Shown: positions 22,207 to 30,150 of the stretch, piece by piece | Position numbering within the stretch: position 1 is the first letter of the stretch | Layout: each line of letters starts with the position of its first letter | Assembly: GCF_010548525.1 (NCBI RefSeq) | Contig: NZ_JAAGMG010001141.1 | Span: forward strand, 1-32,074 | Source of the DNA: Streptomyces sp. SID14478 | Lineage (GTDB): Bacteria; Actinomycetota; Actinomycetes; Streptomycetales; Streptomycetaceae | Direction of reading: 5' to 3' | Length of the DNA: 32,074 nucleotides | Position numbers and translations under genes: made by a program | The notes under the pieces: model-generated | The model's input: only the letters and a program-made list of their open reading frames with translations | Database searches by the model: none | Told to the model about the DNA's origin: nothing

Positions 22207-22815
22207 TCACTGTTCGCAGGGGCCCTTCGCGTCGTCGCACTCACCGGGCTTGCCCGTGTCCCGCTGATGGCCACGGCGGGCGTCGCGGTCGAAGATGCCC
22301 ATGATCTCGCACGGGCCGCCTTCGGCCCCGATCGCGTGCGGCAGCATCGTGGGGAATTCGGCGGCCTGGTTGGTCTCGATGCGGAACCGGCGGTGGCCGA
22401 GCATGAGGACGGCGGCACCGGAGAGCACGACGAGCCATTCGCGGCCGGGGTGCGCGCGCATGCGCGCAGGGTTGTCGGGCGGCGGTTCGGTCATGCGTTG
22501 CCGCATGACGCTCATGCCGGGGTCGGCCTTGACGGGCCAGCGCATCAGACCGTGAGCGGCGTCGATCATCGGGCTGATGACGACGTCGTCGGCGGCGTTC
22601 TCCACGAGCTGGTCGAGGGTGGTGTCCAGGGCGCGGGCGAGGGTGACGAGCTGGTCCAGGGCGAGCCGGCGCTGCCCGTTCTCGATGCGGCTCAGCGAGG
22701 ACTGGCTGAGGTTGGCACGGGTGGCCAGTTCTTCCAGGGACCAGCCCTGCGCGACCCGCAGTGCGCGGATCCGTTTGCGTACGAGGCTGTCCAACGCTTC
22801 ATCTTCTTGCGTCAT
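22207..22815 (-). CDS. XRE-family regulator with C-terminal cupin domain
   Basis: A 202-residue regulator. The helix-turn-helix covers about residues 12-67 (VRKRIRALRVAQGWSLEELATRANLSQSSLSRIENGQRRLALDQLVTLARAL). A cupin barrel follows at ~110-185 (GREWLVVLSGAAVLMLGHRRFRIETNQAAEFPTMLPHAIGA), probably the ligand sensor. The C-terminal tail has two Cys (GECDDAKGPCE). ATG 22815 is chosen because the longer frame crosses the divergent promoter. The start codon lies within an inverted repeat (22815-22834), so the gene may repress itself and the divergent flavoprotein gene. Confidence 0.92.
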   Translation of the reverse strand: MTQEDEALDSLVRKRIRALRVAQGWSLEELATRANLSQSSLSRIENGQRRLALDQLVTLARALDTTLDQLVENAADDVVISPMIDAAHGLMRWPVKADPGMSVMRQRMTEPPPDNPARMRAHPGREWLVVLSGAAVLMLGHRRFRIETNQAAEFPTMLPHAIGAEGGPCEIMGIFDRDARRGHQRDTGKPGECDDAKGPCEQ

Positions 22816-22834
22816 GGGCAAGATTGTATGCCCA
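22815..22834. promoter_or_regulatory. Inverted-repeat operator at the regulator start
   Basis: TGGGCA, 8-base spacer AGATTGTA, TGCCCA: a perfect 6-bp inverted repeat touching the ATG of the XRE-cupin gene and lying 76-95 bases upstream of the flavoprotein start. It is a likely binding site for the XRE-cupin protein in the shared promoter region. Confidence 0.5.
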
Positions 22835-22909
22835 ACCTGCAATGCGGACTTAACGTCGAGCGCAGAGGGAGTCCTGCACGAGGACCCCGTACGACGAAAG
22901 GGGCGCGAC

Positions 22910-23929
22910 ATGTCCGCGCAGACTTCCCGCTACGAGAGCGACGCCTTGCCCGCCGAGACCGTGGACGTGGTGGTGATCGGCGGGGGCGCGGCGGGCCTCA
23001 ACGGCGCGCTGATGCTCGCCCGCTCGCGCCGCTCCGTGGTCGTGATCGACAGTGGCACCCCGCGCAACGCACCTGCCGCGGCGACGCACGGGTTCATCGT
23101 CCTGGACGGCATCCCACCGCACGAGATCCTTCTCCGCGGGCGCCGGCAGGTCCGCGCCTACGGCGGGCGGATCGTACGCGGCGAAGTGGTCTCCGCCGAG
23201 CACGCCGAACCGGTCGCGGGTGACCTTCGGTTCACCCTGACCCTCGCCGACGGCCGGAGCGTGACCGCACGCCGCGTCCTGGTGGCCACCGGCCTGCGCG
23301 ACGTACTGCCCGAGGTGCCGGGGCTGGCCGAGCACTGGGGCGACAGCGTCGTGCACTGCCCCTACTGCCACGGCTGGGAGGTGCGCGACGAACCCATCGG
23401 CATCCTCGCCACCGGTCCCGCTTCCCTGCACCACGCACTGCTGTTCCGTCAACTGACCGACGACCTCGTGTACTTCACCCACGGCACCGACCTGGACGAG
23501 GAGACACGCGCCCGGTTCGCCGCTCGCGACATCCGTATCGTCGAGACCGAGGTGAAGGACGTCGTCGACAAGGACGGCACCCTGACCGGCCTGCGTCTGG
23601 TGGACGGCACCGTCGTCGACCGGAGCGTGCTCGCGGTGGCCACGCGGTTGCAGGCCCGCACCGAAGGCCTGGACGGGCTGAAGCTCCCGATGCAGGACCT
23701 GCCCGACGGCATGGGCCGCAGTTTCGCCTCCGCCACGGCCGGCACCACGGACGTCCCCGGCGTGTGGGTGGCAGGGAACGCCACCGAGCCGACCGCGCAG
23801 GTAGGTGCCTCCGCCGCGGCCGGCGCGCTGGCCGGAGCCCACATCAACGCCCTGCTGGCGGCCGCCGACACCGACGCGGCCCTCGCTGCCGCCCAGGCCG
23901 CGCACACCCCCGCCCGGCCCTCGGCCTGA
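22910..23929 (+). CDS. Thioredoxin reductase-like FAD oxidoreductase (CPYC type)
   Basis: A 339-residue flavoprotein of the thioredoxin reductase fold. The FAD motif is VDVVVIGGGAAGLNGALMLARS (~18-39), the redox-active pair C150-P-Y-C153 lies in VVHCPYCHGWEVRD, and the second FAD motif is VPGVWVAGNATEPTAQVGASAAAGALAGAHIN. The place of the NADPH motif (GxGxxA) reads IGILATGPASLHHALLF, and the HRR-type phosphate-binding motif is absent. That resembles GliT/HlmI-type dithiol oxidases, which form disulfides using oxygen, more than true thioredoxin reductases (inference). AAGGGG precedes ATG 22910. It is followed by an efflux pump and divergent from the XRE-cupin regulator. Confidence 0.9.
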   Translation: MSAQTSRYESDALPAETVDVVVIGGGAAGLNGALMLARSRRSVVVIDSGTPRNAPAAATHGFIVLDGIPPHEILLRGRRQVRAYGGRIVRGEVVSAEHAEPVAGDLRFTLTLADGRSVTARRVLVATGLRDVLPEVPGLAEHWGDSVVHCPYCHGWEVRDEPIGILATGPASLHHALLFRQLTDDLVYFTHGTDLDEETRARFAARDIRIVETEVKDVVDKDGTLTGLRLVDGTVVDRSVLAVATRLQARTEGLDGLKLPMQDLPDGMGRSFASATAGTTDVPGVWVAGNATEPTAQVGASAAAGALAGAHINALLAAADTDAALAAAQAAHTPARPSA

Positions 23930-24032
23930 TCCACGGGGGGCCGCCCCGGGGCGGTTCCCCTCTTCCACCCATCCCACTGTGGCGACGGCCCTGCCGGCGC
24001 TGATCCCGCATGCCCTTTTTTGAGAGGAATCC

Positions 24033-25634
24033 ATGAGTAGCAACCAGCTGTCCCCGGTGGCGGCCGCGCCCGTAGGCGGCGGGGGAACACCGGATGCGCG
24101 TCAGCTGCGGGCGATCCTGATCGCCGTGTCGATCGCGCTGATGGCGGTCATCGCCTCGGTGTCCGGGCTGAACGTCGCCCAGACCCACATGGCCGTCGAA
24201 TGGGGCGCCTCGCAGACCACGGTCCTGTGGATCATCAACATCTACACCCTCGCCCTGGCCGCCCTGCTGCTGCCGCTCGGTGCGATCGGCGACCGGTGGG
24301 GCCGCAAGCCCATGCTGGTCACTGGACTGATCGTCTTCGGCGCGGCCAGTGTCGTCGCCGGGCTCGCCCCGTCGGCAGCGGTGATGATCGGCGCCCGGGT
24401 GGCCGCGGGCGTCAGCGCCGCGATGATCATGCCGATCACGCTGGCCGTCATCACCTCCACGTTCCCCGAGAAGGAACGGGGCAAGGCGATCGGGGTGTGG
24501 ACCGCGGTCGCCGGAGGCGGCGGCATCCTGGGCATGTTCCTCTCCGCGCTCCTCGTGGACGTCGCGAACTGGCGATGGCTCTTCGTGCTGCCCGTGGTAC
24601 TGGTCGTCGTCGCGCTGGCAATGACCCTGAAGGCGGTGCCCAACTCCCGCGAACGCTCCGCCCATTCCTTCGACGCCCTCGGCGCACTGCTGTCGGCCCT
24701 CGCCGTGATCGGCCTCATCTTCGTCCTGCAGGAAGGTCCCGAGCGCGGCTGGACCGATCCCGTCACGCTGATCAGCCTGACCGTCGGAGTCGCTGCCGCC
24801 CTCGCCTTCGTGGCCTGGGAACTGCACCGCCGCGACGCGTCCCTGCTGGACGTGCGGCTCTTCCGTGAGCGCGGGCCGGCCGGCGGCTCCCTGACGCTGC
24901 TCGTCGTCTTCGGCGTCCAGGCCGGCATCGCCGTGGTCCTCTTCCCCTTCTTCCAGGCGGTACTGGGCTGGTCAGGCCTGCTGTCCACCGCGGCGATGAT
25001 GCCCATGGCCGTCATGATGATGCTGACGTCCGCACTGGCCCCCAAGATGGCCGCCAGGGTCGGCGCCCGCTCCACCATGACCGCGGGCATCGCCCTGTCC
25101 GCCGTCGGTCTCGCGCTGATGGCGCTGTTCGTCTCCGTCGACGGCGGTTACCCGTCGATCCTCGCCGGCATGCTCGCCATGGGCACCGGCATGGGCCTGT
25201 CGATGACGCCCTCCACCGAGGCCCTCACGAGCGCCCTGCCCCGCGCCGAGCAGGGCGTCGCCTCGGCCCTCAACGACGTCACCCGCGAACTCGGCACCGC
25301 CTTGGGCGTCGCGCTGCTCGGCGCGCTCCTGGCCGGCGGCTACCGCAGCGCCATCGACGACAAACTCGCCGGCCTTCCCCGTGGAGCCGCGGACTCCGCA
25401 CGCGACGGCATCGCCAACGCCGTCGCGGTGGCCCCGAGCACCGGCAGCCACTCCCGGGCCCTCGTCCACAGCGCGCAGCAGTCCTTCGTCGAGGGCTGGC
25501 AGCAGGCCATGTGGGCAGGCGTCACCGTCATGGGGGTCCTGCTCGTCTACGTCGCCCTGCGCGGCCCGAAGCGCTCGGACCCCGCGAAGGCGCAGGAGAA
25601 AGCGGAAGCCGCGGAGACCGCCGCCGTCCAGTGA
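24033..25634 (+). CDS. MFS drug efflux transporter, DHA2 (14-helix) family
   Basis: A 533-residue transporter whose length and hydrophobicity pattern fit 14 transmembrane helices. Motif A is GAIGDRWGRKPMLVTG; other DHA2 features are MIMPITLAVITSTFPEKERGKAIGVWTAVAGGGGILGMFLSALL, the central WRWLFVLPVVLVVVALA, and LPRAEQGVASALNDVTRELGTALGVALLGALL. Such proton antiporters expel cationic drugs, dyes or antibiotics. GAGAGGAA precedes ATG 24033. It begins 103 bases after the flavoprotein, same strand, so probably one operon. It ends before a strong bidirectional terminator. Confidence 0.94.
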   Translation: MSSNQLSPVAAAPVGGGGTPDARQLRAILIAVSIALMAVIASVSGLNVAQTHMAVEWGASQTTVLWIINIYTLALAALLLPLGAIGDRWGRKPMLVTGLIVFGAASVVAGLAPSAAVMIGARVAAGVSAAMIMPITLAVITSTFPEKERGKAIGVWTAVAGGGGILGMFLSALLVDVANWRWLFVLPVVLVVVALAMTLKAVPNSRERSAHSFDALGALLSALAVIGLIFVLQEGPERGWTDPVTLISLTVGVAAALAFVAWELHRRDASLLDVRLFRERGPAGGSLTLLVVFGVQAGIAVVLFPFFQAVLGWSGLLSTAAMMPMAVMMMLTSALAPKMAARVGARSTMTAGIALSAVGLALMALFVSVDGGYPSILAGMLAMGTGMGLSMTPSTEALTSALPRAEQGVASALNDVTRELGTALGVALLGALLAGGYRSAIDDKLAGLPRGAADSARDGIANAVAVAPSTGSHSRALVHSAQQSFVEGWQQAMWAGVTVMGVLLVYVALRGPKRSDPAKAQEKAEAAETAAVQ

Positions 25635-25709
25635 CCCTGTTCGGGCAGCTCCGATGCATCACGGCCCCGGCCGGAACCGTCGCGCTTCTTGAGCCTTGAA
25701 GCGCTCAGC

Positions 25710-25751
25710 GGCGGGGGCACACACGATGCCCTGATCGTGTGTGCCCCCGCC
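25710..25751. terminator. Strong bidirectional terminator (18-bp perfect stem)
   Basis: GGCGGGGGCACACACGAT, a 6-base loop, and the exact reverse complement. It lies between the convergent DHA2 transporter (stop 25634) and GH54 gene (stop 25771) and should terminate both. Confidence 0.92.
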
Positions 25752-25770
25752 CCGTGCGGTCCCGAGGTGC

Positions 25771-27279
25771 TCAGTTCAGGTGGAACTTCTGGGCGGCGGC
25801 GCCGTTGCAGTCCCAGATCTGCAGTCGGGTGCCGTTGGCGGTGGCGCCGCTCGGCGAGTCCAGGCAGCGGCCCGACTGCGGATTGAGCAACGAACCGTCC
25901 GACTGGGTCACCCACTTCTGGCCGCCGACCCCGTTGCAGTCCCACAACTCGACCTTGGCGCCGCCCGCCGTACCGTTGCCGACGATGTCCAGGCAGCGGC
26001 CCAGGGTGCGCAGAGTGCCGTCCGCGAGGTGCGCCCAGTGCTGGTCCTCGGCGTACTTCTGGCAGTCCCACAGCTGGACCGCCGCGCCGTTGACACCGGT
26101 GTCGTCCGCACTGACGTCGACGCATTTGCCGCCGGGGCCGGTGAACTTGCGCTGGTCACCGTTTGGCTCGTCGGTCTGGCCGGAGTAACCGACGGAGGTG
26201 ACGTTGGCCTGGACGGCGTTCTCCGCGGCATCGGTCGGGTAGCCGGAGACCATCACGCCTTCGAAGAACGTGCCGCGGTTCCAGTTGCTGTTGTCACCGC
26301 CGGTGCCCAGGATGATGCCGCCCTCCTGCTGCATCGGCATGTACCCGCCCCGGTTGGGCAGAGCGCCGTCCCACCAGGTCGACAGGGCTCCCGACTGTGC
26401 GTTGCCTCCCTTGAGGGCGTATCTGGTCTGCCCGTTGTTCTTCAACACCGCTGTCACGTAAGGGGTGTTGTTGCCCAGGTTGGCGGTGTTGGAGCCGTTG
26501 GCCCCCTGGAACATGCCGTTCTCCAGGTCGGCCTCCACCCAGGGCCCCGACCCGGTGCACGGAGCGAAGTAGCAGGTGGTGGCGATGGACACGGCATCCA
26601 TGTGTCCGTTGCCGGTGTCGGCGGGGGTGCGCTCGGCATTGCCGTAGTCGAAGCAGCAGGCGGACCCGACGTGTGTGCCGCTGGCGACCATGTAGGCGCC
26701 TTCGGCCTGGCCGTTGACCGCCGTGCCCGACGCCTGGCCGTTGGAGCGGTAGCCGACGCCGGGCGAGACCCAGATGCCGTACACCTTGTGCCCGCCGGCC
26801 GTCACCGAGATCTCGCTCGCGTCGGCACCGCGGTCGGCGCCCATGCCGGCGGTGCCGGCGGGCCCCGGGCTGAGGTCGTTGTGCCGCGAGGTCTGGTCGT
26901 AGATCTTGCTCATCGAGCAGGTGGTGTTCTGACAGAAGCCGTCCTGCGCGGCGGCGTCGGCATAACCGCCCGGAGCGAGCAGTCCGATGTCCTTGGTGGC
27001 ACCGTCGGATGCCCGCTTCACTTGGTAGAGCGGGCCGTTGTAGGAGGAGACGAGGGCGCGGGTGGTGCTGTGTGCGGCGACGCACGGGGTGCCCGCACCT
27101 GCGTAGATGTCGCACGGAAGGGATGCGGCCGCGTGCGAGAGGCCCGGCATGTTGAGCAGCGCGCCGAGGACGAGGGCCAAGGTGGCGAGGACGGACAGCG
27201 CGGCCCTGCGTGCTCCTGCGAGCGGGCCGAGGGGCGACGGAACGCCGGATCTTCCGGCGGGAGGGGACGTTCTGCGCAT
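25771..27279 (-). CDS. Secreted GH54 alpha-L-arabinofuranosidase with CBM13 (ricin-type) domain
   Basis: A 502-residue secreted enzyme. The signal peptide runs to about residue 51 (ARRAALSVLATLALVLGALLNMPGLSHAAA). Residues about 53-366 match the GH54 catalytic domain of fungal AbfB: LPCDIYAGAGTPCVAAHSTTRAL, the vicinal-Cys ACCFDYGNAE, PWVEADLENGMFQGA (Glu253 as nucleophile), GTGGDNSNWNRGTFFEGVMVSGYP (Asp329 as acid/base). The fungal enzymes end in a CBM42; here residues ~376-502 form a ricin-type beta-trefoil with three repeats (CVDVS...QHW, CLDIV...QKW, CLDSP...QKF). It should release arabinose from arabinoxylan or arabinan. A canonical promoter lies at 27356-27384. Confidence 0.95.
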   Translation of the reverse strand: MRRTSPPAGRSGVPSPLGPLAGARRAALSVLATLALVLGALLNMPGLSHAAASLPCDIYAGAGTPCVAAHSTTRALVSSYNGPLYQVKRASDGATKDIGLLAPGGYADAAAQDGFCQNTTCSMSKIYDQTSRHNDLSPGPAGTAGMGADRGADASEISVTAGGHKVYGIWVSPGVGYRSNGQASGTAVNGQAEGAYMVASGTHVGSACCFDYGNAERTPADTGNGHMDAVSIATTCYFAPCTGSGPWVEADLENGMFQGANGSNTANLGNNTPYVTAVLKNNGQTRYALKGGNAQSGALSTWWDGALPNRGGYMPMQQEGGIILGTGGDNSNWNRGTFFEGVMVSGYPTDAAENAVQANVTSVGYSGQTDEPNGDQRKFTGPGGKCVDVSADDTGVNGAAVQLWDCQKYAEDQHWAHLADGTLRTLGRCLDIVGNGTAGGAKVELWDCNGVGGQKWVTQSDGSLLNPQSGRCLDSPSGATANGTRLQIWDCNGAAAQKFHLN

Positions 27280-27355
27280 GATGTGCTCCCAGGGGTGGAG
27301 GTGGAGCCCAACTCAAGTGCGGAGGCGGCGAGTTGTGTTTCTTCGCCAGAGCCGG

Positions 27356-27384
27356 AACGTAGACATCCTGTTCGTTCGCGTCAA
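27356..27384 (-). promoter_or_regulatory. Canonical -35/-10 promoter of the GH54 gene
   Basis: On the minus strand TTGACG, 17-base spacer, TACGTT, fitting the major (HrdB-type) consensus TTGACN-N17-TANNNT. It would start transcription near 27349, giving a leader of about 70 bases. Confidence 0.65.
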
Positions 27385-27571
27385 TGTTTGTTGCTTTGCT
27401 GCGCGATTCCTTGAGGGAATATTTGGGAATTCCCCGGGCCTGGGGCTCCCGTCGATCGAGGCCGCAGCCGGGCGGACACACCCCTGGCCATGACCGGCGG
27501 ACCGGGACCGGGAAGCGGCGTCGCGGGCGCGTGCGATCTTTGTGGTGAGGATCGCACCTTGCAAGCGATCA

Positions 27572-27601
27572 TTGCGCACGACGGCGGACGCGCCCTAGCG
27601 T
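27572..27601 (+). promoter_or_regulatory. Candidate promoter of the sugar porter gene
   Basis: TTGCGC, 18-base spacer, TAGCGT. A start near 27608 would leave an ~85-base leader before the likely GTG start. The -35 is weak, so confidence is limited. Confidence 0.35.
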
Positions 27602-27691
27602 GGAGACGCTCCGTCGGGTCGGCGGGTGGCGCACGCAGCGCACCCCACCGCGGCAGAGGAACTGCAGTAAAGCGAAACAGGTGTGCACGCA

Positions 27692-29140
27692 GTGTCCAGT
27701 ACCATGAAAATGACAACGTTGTCACAAGGCGGAACCCGTGGCAAAGCCATAGGCGTCGCCATCGCGGCAGCCGTCGGAGGCTTCCTCTTCGGCTTCGACT
27801 CGTCCGTGATCAACGGCGCGGTCGACTCCCTCACCGACCAGTTCACGCTGGGCTCCTTCATGTCCGGCTTCGTCGTCTCGATCGCGCTGCTGGGCTGCGC
27901 CGCGGGCGCCTGGTTCGCCGGGCGCCTGGCCGACCGCTTCGGCCGGCGCACGGTGATGGTGATCGGCGCCGTCCTCTTCATCCTGAGCTCCGTCGGCACG
28001 GCGACCGCGTTCAACGTGCCGTCCCTGCTGATCTGGCGCGTCGTCGGCGGCCTGGGCATCGGCGTCGCCTCCGTGATCGCCCCGGCCTACATCTCCGAGA
28101 TCGCCCCGGCCAAGGGCCGCGGCGCGCTCGGCTCCCTGCAGCAACTCGCCATCACCATCGGCCAGTTGGTGGTGCTCAGCTCCAACGCACTCCTGTCCCA
28201 CTGGGCCGGCGGCCCCTCCCGCGAGCTGTGGTGGGGCATCGAGGCGTGGCGCTGGATGTTCCTCGTCGGCGTGGTCCCCGCCGTCGTGTACGGCGTGCTC
28301 GCGCTGATGATCCCCGAGTCACCGCGCTACCTCGTCTCCCGCGGCCACCTGGACAAGGCGGCGGCCGTCCTGGAGCGGATCAGCGGCGAGGACGACCCGC
28401 AGGCCAAGGTCGCCGAGATCCAGCAGACGATCTCCGCCGAGCGCCGGCCCTCGTTCGCCGACATCCGCGGCTCCCGCTTCGGACTGCACCCGCTGGTGTG
28501 GGTGGGCATCATCATGGCCGCGCTCCAGCAGCTCATCGGCATCAACGCGATCTTCTACTACTCCACGACCCTGTGGCACTCGGTCGGCTTCAGCACCGGG
28601 GACTCGTTCATCACCTCGGTGATCACCGCGGGCATCAACGTGGTCATGACGGTCGTCGCGATGCTCTTCGTCGACCGCGTGGGCCGGCGGCGTCTGCTGA
28701 CGATCGGCTCGATCGGCATGTTCGTGGGCCTGGCCATGGCCGCGGTCGCCTTCTCGCAGCAGCACGGCACCGGCGAGAACGTCACGCTGCCCGGCTCCTG
28801 GGGGCCGGTCGCCCTGGTCGGTGCGAACGTGTTCGTGGTCTTCTTCGCCCTCTCCTGGGGCCCGATCCTGTGGATCATGCTCGCCGAGATGTACCCGAAC
28901 CGGATGCGCGGCTACGCGCTCGCCATCGGTACCGCGGCGAACTGGATCTTCAACTTCATCGTGACCTTCTCCTTCGAGCCGATGACCGAGCACGTCGGCC
29001 TGTCCTGGCTCTACGGGGCGTTCGCGTTCTTCGCGGTGATGGCCCTCGTCTTCACCCGCACCAAGGTCCCCGAGACCACGGGCCAGGAGCTGGAGGACAT
29101 GACCGGCGAGGTGCACCAGCGGGGCACCGCCCACGCCTGA
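27692..29140 (+). CDS. MFS sugar porter (sugar:H+ symporter, GlcP/XylE type)
   Basis: A ~482-residue 12-helix transporter of the sugar porter family. Motifs: GGFLFGFDSSVINGA in helix 1, GRLADRFGRR between helices 2 and 3, PESPRYLVSRG after helix 6, QQLIGINAIFYYSTTLW in helix 7, VDRVGRRRLLTIG, and the C-terminal PETTGQELEDM. It resembles Streptomyces glucose permease GlcP and also xylose/arabinose porters; with the arabinofuranosidase next door a pentose is possible. The start is ambiguous: GTG 27692 (with AGG 11 bases upstream), GTG 27683, or ATG 27704/27710. A perfect LacI-type palindrome covers codons just after the start. Confidence 0.93.
   Translation: MSSTMKMTTLSQGGTRGKAIGVAIAAAVGGFLFGFDSSVINGAVDSLTDQFTLGSFMSGFVVSIALLGCAAGAWFAGRLADRFGRRTVMVIGAVLFILSSVGTATAFNVPSLLIWRVVGGLGIGVASVIAPAYISEIAPAKGRGALGSLQQLAITIGQLVVLSSNALLSHWAGGPSRELWWGIEAWRWMFLVGVVPAVVYGVLALMIPESPRYLVSRGHLDKAAAVLERISGEDDPQAKVAEIQQTISAERRPSFADIRGSRFGLHPLVWVGIIMAALQQLIGINAIFYYSTTLWHSVGFSTGDSFITSVITAGINVVMTVVAMLFVDRVGRRRLLTIGSIGMFVGLAMAAVAFSQQHGTGENVTLPGSWGPVALVGANVFVVFFALSWGPILWIMLAEMYPNRMRGYALAIGTAANWIFNFIVTFSFEPMTEHVGLSWLYGAFAFFAVMALVFTRTKVPETTGQELEDMTGEVHQRGTAHA
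27711..27724. promoter_or_regulatory. LacI-family-type operator palindrome at the sugar porter start
   Basis: TGACAACGTTGTCA is a perfect 14-bp palindrome with the central CG typical of LacI/GalR operators. It overlaps the first codons of the sugar porter gene, where a bound repressor would block transcription. Confidence 0.7.
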
Positions 29141-29195
29141 GCACCGCAGCCCGTACACGGGGGTCCTGGGTGGGCCGGACCGATGAGTTCCAGGC

Positions 29196-29230
29196 GGCGG
29201 CGGAGTCCGTACTGCAGGCGGCGGAGTCCG
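29196..29230. repeat. Direct repeat inside an inverted repeat ahead of the DUF899 gene
   Basis: GGCGGCGGAGTCCG occurs twice (29196-29209 and 29217-29230, 21-base period). The pair is bracketed by a 9-bp inverted repeat, CCAGGCGGC (29190-29198) and GCCGCCTGG (29233-29241). The structure ends 24 bases before the DUF899 start and could fold in its leader or be a binding site. Confidence 0.6.
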
Positions 29231-29264
29231 CTGCCGCCTGGCAATCCATCGCTCCGGAGGCACG

Positions 29265-29957
29265 ATGTCCACCACCCACGATGCCCAGCCGCCCGTCGTA
29301 GACGCCGCCACCTGGGAAAAGGAGCTGGCGGCGCTGCGGGTGCGGGAGAAGGCCGCCACCCGGGAGCTCGACGCCATCGCCGCGCAGCGCCGTCGTCTGC
29401 CCATGGTCGAGATGCCCGATTACGTGCTCGAGGGCGCGGACGGTCCGGTCCGGCTCGCCGAGATCTTCGGCGAGCATCCGCAGCTGATCGTCTACAACCA
29501 CATGTGGTTCGAGGACTCCGAGTGGCAGTGCGGCGGCTGCACCGGTTTCACCTCCCAGTTCACCCGGCTCCTGGGGCTCGAGAAGTTCGACGCGCGGTTC
29601 GTGATCGTCACCCAGGGCCCCATCGACCAGGCGCTCGCCTACAAGCGCAAGGTCGGCAACAAGATGACCTGGTACTCGACGGCGAACAGCCCGTTCGGCA
29701 GTGACGTCGGCGCCCCGCCGAACGCCGGCTTCGCGGTCAACGTGTTCCTGCGCGACGGGGACACCGTCTACCGGACCTGGCACACGGACGGCCGCGGCAC
29801 CGAGCAGTTGAGCCACCTGTTCGGTCTGGTCGACCTGTTGCCGTACGGCCGCCAGGAGGTCTGGCAGGACTCCCCCGAGGGCTGGCCGCAGGCCCCCACG
29901 TACAGCAAGTGGGCCGGGTCGGAGGAGATCGCGCAGGCGTACGGCGACGGGAGCTGA
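29265..29957 (+). CDS. DUF899 family thioredoxin-like protein
   Basis: A 230-residue cytoplasmic protein. The N-terminal helix WEKELAALRVREKAATRELDAIAAQRRRLPMVE leads to the DUF899 core: YVLEGADGPVRLAEIFGEHPQLIVYNHMW, then CGGC (C89-C92) in WQCGGCTGFTSQF, then VIVTQGPIDQALAYKRK and NVFLRDGDTVYRTWHTDGRGTEQLSHLFGLVDLLPYGRQE. The family is thioredoxin-like by fold with unknown function; a redox role is likely from the CxxC. CGGAGG precedes ATG 29265. It lies 124 bases after the sugar porter and is probably a separate unit. Confidence 0.92.
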   Translation: MSTTHDAQPPVVDAATWEKELAALRVREKAATRELDAIAAQRRRLPMVEMPDYVLEGADGPVRLAEIFGEHPQLIVYNHMWFEDSEWQCGGCTGFTSQFTRLLGLEKFDARFVIVTQGPIDQALAYKRKVGNKMTWYSTANSPFGSDVGAPPNAGFAVNVFLRDGDTVYRTWHTDGRGTEQLSHLFGLVDLLPYGRQEVWQDSPEGWPQAPTYSKWAGSEEIAQAYGDGS

Positions 29958-30031
29958 GCCGACGGGAGTCCCCGTGGCGACGGCTCCGGTGGGCGCGTCG
30001 CACGGTCCCGGGCGGTACCCGTCGATCTCAG

Positions 30032-30067
30032 GCTGTCCCACTTTCTCCCTGGGACGAGTGGGACAGC
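30032..30067. promoter_or_regulatory. 11-bp inverted repeat between DUF899 and SH3 genes
   Basis: GCTGTCCCACT, 14-base loop, AGTGGGACAGC. It may terminate the DUF899 transcript (75 bases past the stop) or be an operator for the SH3 gene (84 bases before its start). The long loop and lack of U-run make the operator reading at least as likely. Confidence 0.6.
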
Positions 30068-30150
30068 ATCATCGTGTGAGCAGTCGGAAACGCTGAGTGA
30101 CGCAGGGTCACGCTCCGGTGAACCCGCAACGTCACTCGAGGAGTTCCACG

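Larger units (their letters stand above)
27280..27691. other. Divergent promoter region between GH54 and sugar porter (~410 bases)
   Basis: No gene seen. It holds the GH54 promoter (27356-27384), an AT-richer stretch with GGAAT/ATTCC repeats (27410-27435), a GCGATC-GATCGC inverted repeat (27534-27556), a GCAA-TTGC pair near 27561-27575, and a possible forward promoter (27572-27601). It is the most regulatory-looking intergenic region of the window. Confidence 0.6.

Noticed and set aside
21076..23223. 715-codon plus-strand open frame starting in the tRNA
   Set aside because: It crosses the tRNA, an antisense methyltransferase, the regulator and the flavoprotein out of frame; a high-GC artefact.
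25741..27414. 557-codon plus-strand open frame
   Set aside because: Antisense to the GH54 gene, which has a full domain match.
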